Positions 40,801 through 45,600 of a stretch of 64,000 nt of DNA are shown here, one piece after another. Positions within the stretch are counted from its first letter, which is position 1. Each line of letters opens with the position of its first letter. The notes under the pieces were generated by a model that made no database searches, was not told the origin of the DNA, and was given only the letters and a program-made list of their open reading frames with translations. This DNA comes from Sinotaia quadrata (taxonomy: Eukaryota; Mollusca; Gastropoda; Architaenioglossa; Viviparidae), in the NCBI GenBank assembly GCA_028829895.1, contig CM054181.1, positions 15,656,001 to 15,720,000 of the forward strand, read 5' to 3'. The translations under genes were made by a program, and so were the position numbers.

Positions 40801-40954
40801 TGTTGCTTAGGATATGGTGGGCTTCAATCTGATGGGTCTCCAGTTTCTAAAGATGAAGATTGAGGAGAAACAAGAAGTGAAACTGTTTGCAGATGCCACA
40901 GCAAAGTTCAGAGAGAAAAAGAAGAAAAAAGTCATACTAACTATGGCATCATAG
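7698..40954 (+). CDS. WDR3: WDR3, WD-repeat protein of the SSU processome (Dip2/Utp12), complete, 25 coding exons
   Basis: WDR3/Dip2/Utp12 is a nucleolar beta-propeller protein of the UTP-B complex, needed for 18S rRNA maturation. Exons: 7698-7868, 9289-9495, 11889-12007, 12287-12365, 12635-12730, 15185-15271, 15442-15543, 16150-16244, 17795-17933, 19210-19403, 21529-21622, 21961-22062, 22966-23051, 23822-23890, 24265-24337, 24727-24884, 33596-33707, 34651-34785, 35016-35066, 35805-35870, 37310-37402, 38614-38708, 39263-39391, 40257-40350, 40811-40954. Every junction is GT-AG and all phases join, giving 929 aa (human 943). The start is fixed by [17 protein letters not shown], colinear with vertebrate WDR3. 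Two blocks of WD repeats (exons 1-5 and 10-18) flank an acidic then basic linker (exons 6-9); exons 19-25 encode the Utp12 C-terminal domain, ending in a Lys-rich tail. Exon edges at 5, 10 and 21 and the stop region are tandemly duplicated. The antisense retrotransposon in intron 16 leaves both splice sites intact. Confidence 0.97.
7869..9288. other. WDR3 intron 1
   Basis: 1.4 kb of AT-rich sequence; no gene or recognisable element seen. Confidence 0.8.
9289..9495 (+). CDS. WDR3: WDR3 exon 2
   Basis: 69 codons, phase 0. A full WD repeat: [19 protein letters not shown], then IKTFDL, and the GH of the next blade ([11 protein letters not shown]). Acceptor TTTCAG, donor AAAG|GTACTG. Confidence 0.95.
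9496..11888. other. WDR3 intron 2
   Basis: 2.4 kb. Mostly AT-rich. A less AT-rich island at about 11040-11400 holds a 79-codon antisense frame (11233 to 10994) that I do not recognise; it could be an old transposon fragment. Confidence 0.5.
11889..12007 (+). CDS. WDR3: WDR3 exon 3
   Basis: 119 nt. Encodes [10 protein letters not shown] and [14 protein letters not shown]; the codon for Ser is split with exon 4 (AG|C). Confidence 0.95.
12287..12365 (+). CDS. WDR3: WDR3 exon 4
   Basis: 79 nt. Encodes [17 protein letters not shown] and VGHRSE, the end of one blade and the GH of the next. Confidence 0.95.
12635..12730 (+). CDS. WDR3: WDR3 exon 5
   Basis: 32 codons, phase 0: [20 protein letters not shown], closing the first group of blades. 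Donor GATGAA|GTAAGC. The last ~30 nt and the donor recur three times just downstream. Confidence 0.95.
12731..12963 (+). repeat. Tandem copies of the exon-5 donor region, 70-81 bp units
   Basis: The real donor is at 12731. Similar sequence recurs with donors GTAAGC at 12801 and 12875 and a GTAAAA at 12956. Each copy holds a degenerate version of the exon tail: exon ATTACATATAAAGATGAA against copy ATCACATAAACAGATGA, and a last copy with GTCTGGAACATCACTTATTAAG. The unit is about 35 nt of exon end plus about 40 nt of intron start. Confidence 0.75.
13302..14740 (+). pseudogene. Degraded hAT transposase (ZBED5/FAM200-like) in WDR3 intron 5
   Basis: Consecutive fragments in shifting frames follow the order of a ZBED5/FAM200-type hAT transposase. 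[19 protein letters not shown] and [20 protein letters not shown] (13.38-13.56 kb) belong to the catalytic core start. [21 protein letters not shown] (broken from consensus) follows at 13.66 kb, [18 protein letters not shown] at 13.94 kb, [19 protein letters not shown] at 14.07 kb, and the dimerisation-region [18 protein letters not shown] near 14.57 kb. Several frameshifts and stops interrupt it; no terminal repeats were identified. It is sense to WDR3 but between exons 5 and 6, so it is a fossil without effect on the protein. Confidence 0.85.
15185..15271 (+). CDS. WDR3: WDR3 exon 6
   Basis: 29 codons, phase 0. Charged linker [20 protein letters not shown]. Donor TTTG|GTGAGT. Confidence 0.9.
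15442..15543 (+). CDS. WDR3: WDR3 exon 7
   Basis: 34 codons: [20 protein letters not shown] matches vertebrate GSIMREGRDRVVNLAVD. Donor CAT|GTAAGT. Confidence 0.95.
16150..16244 (+). CDS. WDR3: WDR3 exon 8
   Basis: 95 nt: [20 protein letters not shown], then a Lys/Arg-rich stretch that could act as a nuclear or nucleolar targeting signal. Codon split GC|A. Confidence 0.93.
16245..17794. other. WDR3 intron 8
   Basis: 1.55 kb, nothing recognisable beyond AT-rich sequence. Confidence 0.7.
17795..17933 (+). CDS. WDR3: WDR3 exon 9
   Basis: 139 nt: acidic linker then [20 protein letters not shown], matching vertebrate LQDEIQRVTNIKTSAKIKSF. The acceptor ATGCAG at 17789-17794 is the one that keeps the phase; TTTACAG upstream at 17774 does not. 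Confidence 0.9.
19046..19209 (+). repeat. Two upstream copies of the exon-10 acceptor and exon start
   Basis: The exon start GTTGTTGCGTTGCTAAAT recurs as TTGTTGCATTGCTAAATAG at 19051 and 19132, spaced 81 and 79 bp from each other and from the true exon (19211). Copy 1 keeps an AG before the exon-like part (TTCATAAG); copy 2 has lost it. The TTTTGTTT tract upstream and ~30 nt of exon are also copied. Confidence 0.85.
19210..19403 (+). CDS. WDR3: WDR3 exon 10
   Basis: 194 nt. [16 protein letters not shown] is nearly identical to vertebrate [16 protein letters not shown]; ends EQLKLWSR with a split Arg codon. Acceptor TTTTTAG, donor CCAG|GTAAGT. Both edges of this exon are tandemly duplicated. 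Confidence 0.96.
19445..19815 (+). repeat. 31-bp array derived from the exon-10 splice donor, about 11 copies
   Basis: The exon end CTTTGGTCCAG|GTAAGT is followed by an array whose unit reads roughly TTTGGtCCAGGTAAGAAGTG plus TTGCATTGTAG. GTAAG occurs at 19458, 19582, 19613, 19644, 19675 and 19706, and AGGTAAA at 19757-19763: successive steps of 31 bp through the middle. Other copies have decayed (CCAGATAAG, CCAGTTAAG). Confidence 0.9.
19816..21528. other. Rest of WDR3 intron 10
   Basis: 1.7 kb without a recognised element; short open frames near 20.4-20.7 kb resemble nothing. Confidence 0.65.
21529..21622 (+). CDS. WDR3: WDR3 exon 11
   Basis: 94 nt: [20 protein letters not shown] and [10 protein letters not shown], matching vertebrate STLQCIRTMTCEYALCSFFV. 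Donor AAG|GTGGGG. Confidence 0.96.
21665..21830. repeat. Tandem duplication of ~83 bp in WDR3 intron 11
   Basis: Two near-identical copies of a block from ATATATTTTTAT to CACATCAGTC; purely intronic, with no exon sequence involved. Confidence 0.85.
21961..22062 (+). CDS. WDR3: WDR3 exon 12
   Basis: 34 codons: [20 protein letters not shown], then [15 protein letters not shown]. Acceptor TTGACAG, donor AAG|GTAAGG. Confidence 0.96.
22101..22871 (+). mobile_element. Deleted pogo/Tigger-type element in WDR3 intron 12
   Basis: 771 bp flanked by TA target dinucleotides (22099-22100 and 22872-22873). The ends are inverted repeats: left CAGTCAAACCTCGGTTTTTG, right (reverse complement) CAGTGGAACCTTGGTTTTCG. 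Inside, from 22425 on the + strand, a frame reads [18 protein letters not shown] and [13 protein letters not shown], then shifts frame into [13 protein letters not shown]. This is the N-terminal CENP-B/pogo-type helix-turn-helix DNA-binding domain of Tigger transposases. The DDE catalytic domain is deleted, so the copy is non-autonomous. Confidence 0.85.
22966..23051 (+). CDS. WDR3: WDR3 exon 13
   Basis: 86 nt: [19 protein letters not shown]. Acceptor GATAG, split Arg codon AG|G. Confidence 0.95.
23052..23821. other. WDR3 intron 13
   Basis: Contains a degenerate ~30-bp repeat around ATTAAATGATTAA (about 23170-23275); otherwise nothing recognised. Confidence 0.6.
23822..23890 (+). CDS. WDR3: WDR3 exon 14
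   Basis: 69 nt: [16 protein letters not shown], matching vertebrate TRTLQLDEDVLCVSYS. Confidence 0.95.
24265..24337 (+). CDS. WDR3: WDR3 exon 15
   Basis: 73 nt: [20 protein letters not shown], then DTLK; donor AAG|GTGATA. Confidence 0.96.
24727..24884 (+). CDS. WDR3: WDR3 exon 16
   Basis: 158 nt: [18 protein letters not shown] and [20 protein letters not shown], near-identical to vertebrates. Split Ser codon AG|C joins across the retrotransposon-bearing intron to exon 17. Confidence 0.97.
25172..25176. repeat. Target-site duplication (left), AGCCC
   Basis: AGCCC directly before the left LTR matches AGCCC at 33414-33418 directly after the right LTR: the 5-bp duplication expected for gypsy integrase. 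Confidence 0.95.
25177..26723 (-). repeat. 3' LTR of the gypsy element
   Basis: On the element's strand it starts TGTCACAGTC and ends CGTAACA. A TATA-like TCTATATATG lies about 215 bp in (26501-26510), and AATAAA (plus-strand 25193-25198) lies just before the end. Identical to 31867-33413. Confidence 0.95.
26724..26740 (-). other. Polypurine tract
   Basis: On the element's strand AAAAGCAAGGGGG abuts the TGTC of the 3' LTR, where second-strand synthesis is primed. Confidence 0.9.
26947..31248 (-). CDS. Gag-Pol polyprotein, Gmr1-type gypsy (integrase before RT)
   Basis: 1433 codons, no stop or frameshift. Residues ~30-97: charged coiled coil with imperfect [13 protein letters not shown] repeats. 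~130-300: retrotransposon Gag domain. CCHC zinc knuckle C347-C350-H355-C360. Aspartic protease motif DTG at D398. Integrase: HHCC finger H585, H592, C622, C625; catalytic D655, D715, E751, with the canonical 35 residues between the last two; a GPF/GPY-like module near 892. Reverse transcriptase: D1106 and FMDD (D1170, D1171). RNase H: D1319 in TDAS, followed by SEKE and ECDHQPL blocks, ending GADYMSRA. All catalytic residues checked are present. Gag and Pol are one frame, so no recoding signal is needed. The start ATG at 31248 follows a 618-bp leader. Many antisense open frames inside it are shadows. Confidence 0.95.
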   Translation of the reverse strand: MDLEQIIENLKRKGSLIGYQGDELTSYLKTELEKAEKERQEIEREERVAIRELKKLEAEKLAETEAKRIEADTEAKRIAANAEIKRLEWEVKKLEVTNPNRDRRSSGDSRSSDGNNHSRIENIIPKINMVPFDENKDQIDAYLKTFEKLARATNIPAEHWAINLSGLLQGSAKNEFNKLSDSESDNYDTVKAALLKRYKLTADTYRRKFKQATKASSETHAQYIRRVADLFQRWIDLAETPQTYAGLRDEMVKDHILGSYKSDLLIHLAIREKSTLEEIGNAADRFDDAHSQFSNAHANNKSRPNEPQTRKDKKNDGKAPNERDDKTSKPDTKNKSDKQKDKKNLACYTCGDSGHFSRTCPEKKTAKVYAVESHTPKTEKSNRTPVQANGHDTIALLDTGCELDAIVNASLVNRTDYTGETISVTFANGEQDILPVAEVSIVSDFVEGTVKAAVMENSPHDVILGCKYVLPCKKQTSTEPPLVNAVTRAASSKDKSVTAPMSAAPAVDKATVSEIKILQAEDETLYKLRKQAVLVSDVNTDDSNKKACIILKKGLLYRYSKVGDEFRKQLVVPQTKRNDVLRLGHESLFGAHMGVQKTTSRITSEFYWPDITADIRRFVLSCDTCQRTQSKNSIRPAPLGEPELISEPYKRVALDLIGPIIPTSTRGNRYVLTTIDYATRFADAVPLKNIDTETVAEALFGLWSRVGIPTEILTDQGSQFIGNVMKEVNRLLSIKHLTCTPYHPQANGLIEKYNGTLKTALKKLATDKPKDWDRYIPALLFAYREVPQSSTGFSPFELLYGRTVRGPMMILKALWTDEKTDDEVKTTYTYVTDLRNRLETIGKIARENLTIAQSRQAEYYNKHTKPREFEVNDKVLLLLPEAHNKLQMKWKGPFVVTAKLGGLNYKVQTGKREKIFHVNLLKKYISREDQTTQADFVVATIVTEDEGDTDCVTGTLPNCPLQTDETVKDVRVNEALTERQKKEVNELLNEFSSTLTDKPGLTDLIEFSLKLTDNKPIRLKPYPLPHAKIDDVRREIKTMLDLGVIEKTDSAYGSPIVLIKKRDNSFRFCVDYRKLNQVTEFCAEPLPDPDLIFTKLANAHYYTKIDLSRGFWQIKVKDTDRHILAFTTPVGNYTWKVMPFGVSNAPSIFSKMMRSLLEPLYGRGVENFMDDLILGTQTWEEHLTLLRGVLARLKQANLTARPTKCEIAQFSLDFLGHKLSHGTMSPSEAKIAQLKDTSQPLTKTQVRSFLGLANYYRKFVPDFSAIACPLTDLTRKNMPTKVVWTDACQNAFDTLKSRLTSDLVVKLPDLTKPFLLRTDASNTGLGAVLLQEHNDTKHPVAYASRKLTTTEQKYSTSEKECLAIVWAIKKFENYLYGKTFVIECDHQPLAFLGQAQFTNSRLMRWSLFLTQYDANIHYIKGSLNVGADYMSRA
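31249..31866 (-). other. Element leader with candidate tRNA primer-binding site
   Basis: Untranslated leader between the 5' LTR and Gag-Pol. Four bases inside the LTR boundary the element's strand reads TGGGTCGTCGCGGGATTGAG (from 31862 downward): a TGG start, as required to pair with a tRNA CCA end, and a GC-rich body. I could not match it to a specific tRNA from memory. Confidence 0.55.
31867..33413 (-). repeat. 5' LTR of the gypsy element
   Basis: Promoter-bearing LTR for the element's minus-strand transcript; 1547 bp and identical to the 3' LTR. Confidence 0.95.
33414..33418. repeat. Target-site duplication (right), AGCCC
   Basis: Second copy of the 5-bp host sequence found at 25172-25176. 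Confidence 0.95.
33596..33707 (+). CDS. WDR3: WDR3 exon 17
   Basis: 112 nt: [20 protein letters not shown], then [14 protein letters not shown], matching vertebrate LQFVPKSHLFFTAGKD. Acceptor TATCAG lies 178 bp after the retrotransposon's target duplication. Confidence 0.97.
33708..34650. other. WDR3 intron 17
   Basis: 0.94 kb with T-runs near 33966 and 34330; nothing else recognised. Confidence 0.65.
34651..34785 (+). CDS. WDR3: WDR3 exon 18
   Basis: 45 codons: [45 protein letters not shown]. Last WD repeat and start of the helical linker. Confidence 0.97.
35016..35066 (+). CDS. WDR3: WDR3 exon 19
   Basis: 17 codons: [17 protein letters not shown], matching vertebrate EREAEYEESVAKEDQPA. 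Acceptor TTTCAG, donor GTA|GTAAGT. Confidence 0.93.
35098..35485. repeat. (TCTA/TCTG)n-rich low-complexity tract
   Basis: About 390 bp of imperfect TCTA, TCTG and CCTA tetranucleotides in intron 19. The 160- and 104-codon open frames here are translations of the repeat. Confidence 0.9.
35805..35870 (+). CDS. WDR3: WDR3 exon 20
   Basis: 22 codons: [20 protein letters not shown], then KA; vertebrate counterpart FTGKKTIETVKA. Confidence 0.94.
36120..36235. repeat. 22-bp tandem repeat with embedded GTAAGT
   Basis: Four full units of cagcagtatgtatagtaagta and a partial one, in intron 20. Each unit holds AGTAAGTA, a 5'-splice-site-like word also found at the exon-20 donor (CAGTAAGTAT), but derivation from that donor is not shown. 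Confidence 0.85.
36236..37309. other. Rest of WDR3 intron 20
   Basis: Contains a C-rich run near 36515-36536 and a stretch at about 36540-37060 of more balanced composition that may be an old transposon; no coding motif or terminus recognised. Confidence 0.4.
37310..37402 (+). CDS. WDR3: WDR3 exon 21
   Basis: 31 codons: [20 protein letters not shown], then [11 protein letters not shown], matching vertebrate AERIMEAIELYREE and KAAGKE. Acceptor TTTGAAG is weak at -3 (A). Donor AGAG|GTACAG. Confidence 0.93.
37393..37565 (+). repeat. Array of exon-21 donor copies, ~19-21 bp units
   Basis: The exon end GGCAAAGAG|GTACAGTA recurs imperfectly: GGAGGTACAAT (donor 37435), GGCAAAGAGGTACAAT (37454), a decayed GGCAAATAGATACAAT, AAAGGTACC (37513), GGCAGAGAGGTAAAT (37532) and AAAAAGGTACAGTA (37553). 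Confidence 0.8.
38358..38417. repeat. GT/GC alternating tract around a 14-15 bp G-run
   Basis: Alternating purine-pyrimidine GTGTGCGCGCGCGCATGTG, then a pure G-run, then GTGTGCGCGCAC. Such sequence can adopt Z-DNA, and the G-run can form unusual structures. Confidence 0.8.
38614..38708 (+). CDS. WDR3: WDR3 exon 22
   Basis: 95 nt: [20 protein letters not shown], then LKKIRS, start of the Utp12 C-terminal domain. Split Ser codon. Confidence 0.95.
38798..38905 (+). mobile_element. tRNA-derived SINE copy (family copy 1)
   Basis: An A-box-like GAGCTCAGTGGCT and a B-box-like GGTTTGAGCCT (38865) lie at tRNA-like spacing, with GCACTAGTCTTGCAAT between. Similar blocks recur near 40.0 kb and 63.3 kb, which makes a dispersed Pol III-type family likely. 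No poly-A tail or target duplication was defined. Confidence 0.5.
39263..39391 (+). CDS. WDR3: WDR3 exon 23
   Basis: 129 nt: [20 protein letters not shown], then [20 protein letters not shown]; matches vertebrate ELEESLLVLPFSYVPDIL and ELICRCLFFLLR. Confidence 0.96.
39392..40256. other. WDR3 intron 23
   Basis: Holds the second SINE copy at its 3' part; the rest is unremarkable. Confidence 0.6.
40003..40085 (+). mobile_element. tRNA-derived SINE copy (family copy 2)
   Basis: GGGAGCTCAGTGGCTGCAAA and GTACTAGCCTTGCA match copy 1 at 38.8 kb; the B-box region (GGACTCCAGTCT) is decayed. Confidence 0.5.
40257..40350 (+). CDS. WDR3: WDR3 exon 24
   Basis: 94 nt: [20 protein letters not shown], matching vertebrate IHFGQITSNQMLVPVIEKLR. 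Donor AAG|GTATTA. Confidence 0.97.
40811..40954 (+). CDS. WDR3: WDR3 exon 25 and stop
   Basis: 47 codons plus TAG at 40952-40954: [40 protein letters not shown], then AS. Vertebrate counterpart VIGFNMAGLDYLKREFE and FADATSH. The end of this exon is duplicated just downstream. Confidence 0.97.
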   Translation, partial: DMVGFNLMGLQFLKMKIEEKQEVKLFADATAKFREKKKKKVILTMAS

Positions 40955-41062
40955 ACAGGCAACATTCTCAGCTATAGTCTTCGGAAAGGGGAGAAAATCA
41001 TACTAACTATTGCATCATAGACAGGCAACATTCTTAACTATTGTCTTCGAAAAGAGGAGAAA
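40931..41062 (+). repeat. 66-bp tandem duplication spanning the WDR3 stop codon
   Basis: GTCATACTAACTATGGCATC at 40931 recurs as ATCATACTAACTATTGCATC at 40997, each followed by ATAGACAGGCAACATTC. The first copy carries the used stop codon; the second lies wholly in the 3'UTR. A few substitutions separate them. Confidence 0.95.
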
Positions 41063-41447
41063 TAACATTAAAAGTTCAGACAGAAAAAAATATGTCTTAC
41101 CAGTTTAGAAGTGAAAAAAAATAATAGTAATTACTAATAGCAAAGGTATGAAAGGTTGGTTCTGAGATTTTGATGGAATAATTTGAATGAATAATGTTGA
41201 CAATTGTTGAACTGAATTGTGATATTTGCTAGTGTGTATATGCCAGAGGTCTTTTTATGTAAGCAAAATTAGCGTGTATATATGTGGGTGCACATGTGTG
41301 TGTTATTGAGCACAAGGGACACAGACCAATTAATGTTTTTGTAGTGAACAAGTGACGAAACAGTTTTAAAATATAAAGGGATGCAAGTTCTTGTAAACTG
41401 ATTGTGTAAATAGGGAAATGAAAAAAAATTTAGCATGTTAAAATGGG

Positions 41448-41453
41448 AATAAA
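41448..41453 (+). terminator. Candidate WDR3 polyadenylation signal
   Basis: AATAAA about 490 bp after the stop codon, in an A-rich context. It is the first clear canonical hexamer downstream that I saw; cleavage there is inferred. Confidence 0.55.
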
Positions 41454-41539
41454 GTATCTATTTGATAATCTTGACTAGTTTAATAACTTTGTCATGTTTG
41501 CATTTCATCTTTGCTCCAAAATAACATCATAGGTGAGAG

Positions 41540-41880
41540 TGAGTGAATTATAAGTTGTTTATACTGTTCAGATAACGTATTCAATAATGTAATTTTACTG
41601 AGTTATAATAAGTTGTTACAGTATTCAGTTAACATATTCAACAGTGTAATCTTACTGAGTTATAAGTTCTTTACAGTATTCAGTTAATGTATTCAACAAA
41701 GTAATCTTACTGGGTTGTAAAAAGTTCTTTACAGTGCTTGGTTAATGTATTCAACAATGTAATCTTACTGGCTTGTAAAAAGTTCTTTACAGTGCTCGGT
41801 TAATGTATTCAACAATGTAATCTTACCGGGTTGTAAAAGTTCTTTACAGTGCTCAGTAATATATGGAGCAATGTAATCAC
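41540..41880. repeat. ~57-bp tandem repeat, about 6 copies
   Basis: Units built on AATGTATTCAACAATGTAATC followed by TTACTGGGTTGTAAAAAGTTC. The later copies are the most alike, showing local homogenisation. Confidence 0.9.
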
Positions 41881-43440
41881 GTTTACAGCATACAACATAA
41901 CTCTAACAATTCAACTTTGAAAGGTCAGACATTTTAAGGGTTGGGAATGGATCCCAATAATAATTTGAATCTTGTAAACACTGTGATGCAAAGATAGGTG
42001 AATGTGACTATAGGGTGCTGTGGTTCTTTGTTTTATGAACATGTAAGTCCTTAGTATTGCGTGCCAGGCTGATTCCTTTCACACTGCAGCTTAAGTACAA
42101 ATCAAGCCATAAACTGACACAGCTGGCTGGGCTCAATGTACAAAACATATATGGTTTTGTACAGTAACATTCTATCACCTGTGGACAATTGATAGAGTAA
42201 ACAGATTCAGTCTACTAAACTAGTGACTTTAACCTATTGCATGCTAAGTGCCAGACTGGGCATTCAAAAATTAGCTCTCTCTGCAGACAGCTGCCAGCTT
42301 GCATGCTGAACACACCACATGGAACTGATTAATGAGTAAAAATGGAAAGACTTGAGACCAGTGGCTGCATTAAAAAATTAAATTTTTAAAATGTCCTTTA
42401 ATTCATGCAATAGCAAAACACTTTGTGCCGAAAAATGTCATAAGAAATACTGCACTAGTGTAAAATGTTCTAAGACTCCACGAACGAGAGCCAATCTACG
42501 TGGAGCCTGTTGTACTCTCTGATTGTAGTCTGGCAATACTTCTTCATCAATGGCAGTTTCTAGAACAACTGTATTCTTAGAGAAGACGTCTGTCCAGGCA
42601 TAACTGCTGTGAAGATGGGTGTCTGACAGCTGAGTCTAGGATGAGTTGAATGGTAGCCACTCTAATAACATGGGTCTGGTGATAATAGTTTGTGGCCCTG
42701 AGCTAGAACAGGAATCAAAGTTGTGTAGTCTTAAAAAAAGAAGAGGTGTACGCTGATATAGGAAGGCTTGCATATTCTTACATCGGAAGGCTTGCATACT
42801 TTTACATAGGAATACCCCCATTCTCTTATGTAAGAAGACCTCTGTATATTCTTACTTCTCTACCATAGGAAGACCAGCTTACTCTTACATATAAAAGTAC
42901 TGCAAACAATTAAATGATTGTATTTGTTTGCTAAGTGTGGACAGTACAAGAAAAATGCATAAAATTATATTCACAAAATAATAATTTAAACACTCAAGCC
43001 AACGTGGTTTTTACAAATAATATAAGATATGCATAAAGCCTGAACATCTGGCAGAGAATGGATATGGCGATTTCTGTTACGCATCTCTTCTATAACTGCA
43101 CCTAATTAAACTGCAAGACCCAGAGACTAAACAGAGAACACATCATTAAAGAATATAGTTGGGGAGGGGGGGGGGAGTAAAGACATTTTTACAAAGTATC
43201 TAGTAATATACTACATCCCTTTAAACCTCATGGGAATGCTACTCCCCAACCCACCCTCAAAGACAAGTAACACTAATGTTTACCACACAACTGATTTTAT
43301 AAATATCACCAGTTGGATTTTCTGTAACTTAATAAGTAGTACAAATAAGGTAAGGGGAAATTAAACATAACAAAAAAAAATCATCACAAATTAATTTTTA
43401 CAAAGAGCAGGGTTGAACTAAGGAGTGGTCCAGCCAGCAC
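41881..43440. other. Intergenic region
   Basis: No gene seen. Holds a degenerate ~29-bp repeat at about 42755-42890 (GGAAGGCTTGCATATTCTTA) and a G-run near 43161. Confidence 0.6.
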
Positions 43441-43449
43441 CAAGAGGTG

Positions 43450-43520
43450 TGGTTCAGGGGATTAGTGGTTGGCTCCAGCACGATTGACTTTGGGGAAGGC
43501 CTGGTGCAATTCCACTATGT
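43450..43520 (+). mobile_element. Possible tRNA-like SINE head
   Basis: GGGGATTAGTGGTTGGCTCC resembles a tRNA A-box region and GGTGCAATTCCAC a B box about 40 bp later. Different from the family at 38.8 kb. No other copy seen, so weak. Confidence 0.3.
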
Positions 43521-43561
43521 CCTGAGATTTAGACTAACTCTTGAGACCACCCCAACATAGT

Positions 43562-43651
43562 TTGTAAGAGAAAAATTAAAGCATTTACATTGGAAAGCGA
43601 GTGAAGTTGTAAGAGAAAAATTAAAGCATTTACATTGGAAAGCGAGTGAAG
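43562..43651. repeat. 45-bp perfect tandem duplication
   Basis: Two copies of a block from TTGTAAGAG to GCGAGTGAAG with no mismatch seen. Confidence 0.93.
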
Positions 43652-43765
43652 TTCACGAAAAACGAAACATTCTGTCCAGAAAGACAGGTTGCACTCGGCT
43701 TTGGACGAGCAATAAAAAGAAGGAACAGCCAGTACCACTCACAATCCCTTTTCAGGGATATAATA

Positions 43766-44005
43766 CAGTACACAATGCTACAAGAACATCAGCAGTTTTA
43801 AATCTGCCAAACAGTACACAATGCTACAAGAACATCAGCAGTTTTAAATCTGCCAAACAGTACACAATGCTACAAGAACATCAGCAGTTTTAAATCTGCC
43901 AAACAATACACAATGCTACAACAACAGCAGTTTTAAATCTGCCAAACAATACACAATGCTACAACAACAGCAGTTTTAAATCTGCCAAACAATACACAAT
44001 GCTAC
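43766..44005. repeat. 46/43-bp tandem repeat, about 5 copies
   Basis: CAGTACACAATGCTACAAGA units start at 43766, 43812, 43858, 43904, 43947 and 43990. The last spacings are 43 bp through a 3-bp deletion. Confidence 0.93.
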
Positions 44006-44136
44006 ATAAAAAGAGAACAACGGACACCAACAAACACAACAGGCGAAACCGAGGTCGCCGTTGAAGACTACACAAGGGTGCTGGAGGCTCCTCCTCTTTT
44101 AGAGCCAACAACAAAACAACCGACATTGGAACAAAC

Positions 44137-44216
44137 AACAGAGAGAAGGACAATACAATAAACAACAGAGAGAAGGACAATACAATAAACAACAGAGAGA
44201 AGGACAATACAACAAA
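44137..44216. repeat. ~26-bp tandem repeat, 3 copies
   Basis: ACAACAGAGAGAAGGACAAT units. They generate the repetitive antisense open frame here, which is not a gene. Confidence 0.9.
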
Positions 44217-44887
44217 AAAAAAAGAGGAACAAACTGCATCCCAATATTCGTGAGCCCACCCTATCTCCTCAAAAAGTAAAACCCAAACCTCAACAAAACA
44301 AACAAAGAAAAGCCTACTTAAGATGTCAGTCAAAAAACAACAACACCAGACTGATACAGAAGGGAAGAAAAGAAGAAACAACAATTACCACCATTGCCAA
44401 AGGCAGGAGTACAGAGTTCCGCTATACCTACAGTAAGGATTCTTAATCGTCCCATTGACAAAACTCACCTGCACTGACCGACTGCCTCAGTTTGTGCACA
44501 TCCCAATGGACAAAACCAGTGAGGACAGAGTGGAAAATCTCGAGCATGTGTACCCACTATGTATAGAACTGGTGTACTAGCTTGGGCTCTGTAAGATAGT
44601 CCACCCTCTCCCTTCCAATACCAGGGACAGTGACAACAACAATTAAGAAGACAACACCAACCACCATGTAGTAGCCCATGGAAAATCGGTACATGCCTCT
44701 ACCAGCTCGACAACGAGCGCCATTGACCCACCGGCCACCATTCATCATCACCACTCTACAATTTTCCTGTCAACAACCCTCCACTATGCCTATATTAATC
44801 TACACTTCTATCAACAGCGGCACACCTCATGCCAGGCAGAGAAATCATCTTAGACCGAAGGCTGCCATCACCCTAAAATCGCCTAAA

Positions 44888-45000
44888 TCAATGGTGGGCA
44901 AACTTTCCTGTGCAAGGACTGCATACACACATTTACACTTTGTCGCGGGCCGTATAGTTCATTAGGTAAAATAATTAATTAATTAATAATTAATTTAAAA
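44888..45000 (+). mobile_element. hAT-like terminus
   Basis: CAATGGTGGGCAAACTTTCC followed by GCGGGCCGTATAG fits hAT ends that start CAGGGGTGGGCAAACT and continue with GGCCGCATA. No transposase belongs clearly to it. Confidence 0.45.
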
Positions 45001-45093
45001 TAGCAAAAGGAAAAGGTTTTTCTAAATAACATCATAATTAATTTTCAGTTATTAATATGTTGTTAATATTTGAACTTAGTGATGATTACTTAG

Positions 45094-45600
45094 GCCGCAG
45101 GGGTGGGCAAGCAAACTACGGGCCGCATGCGCCCTCCCCCCCCCGCCCCGGGCTTTCTTGCGGCCCGCCAAGGGTTTTCATGCGGCCTAGGCACGCTATC
45201 TAAATTTCTCAAGCGTAAAATTTCTTTCTAATTTTGAGAGAAATGTAACCACGCGATGCCAAATACACACCCAGTGAGAAAAGTCATAGAAATTTCAGTA
45301 GAATTTTGTTTGGTTTGTTTCACATTCTATTCATATATCTAGAATTTTTTTCCCACCACGTGGGTCGATTGAGGTGCGCGCGCACGCGTATGAAATAATT
45401 TGCCAGAAAGATGTGTGTTGTTTGCATCAATCTACATTTGTGAGCAGACGACTTTCTCTACTATGAAAGTCAACAAGTCAAAGAACAGATCGCTTCTCAC
45501 AAATTCAAATCTTCACTCAGTCAGCACGAGCAACTTGTCACCAAATTTTGACAAACTGGTCAGTGAATGTGATCTGCTGCATCATTCGCACTGACACTGT
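45094..45600 (+). mobile_element. hAT element relic: terminus plus transposase tail (GTF2IRD2/ZBED-like)
   Basis: A terminus-like CAGGGGTGGGCAA at about 45098 is followed by GCGGCCC-rich subterminal sequence. From 45415 the frame reads CVLFASIYICEQTTFSTMKV and NKSKNRS. This corresponds to the GSTYLCEQTFSVMN and NKSK blocks of hAT C-termini, and SNLSPNFDKLV to the usual end. As at 5.9-6.5 kb, a terminus is joined closely to the 3' end of the transposase, so the middle is deleted. Confidence 0.65.

Noticed and set aside
43959..44384. 141-codon antisense hydrophobic frame
   Set aside because: Antisense of an A/C-rich tract containing 26-bp repeats; apparent membrane segments are compositional.
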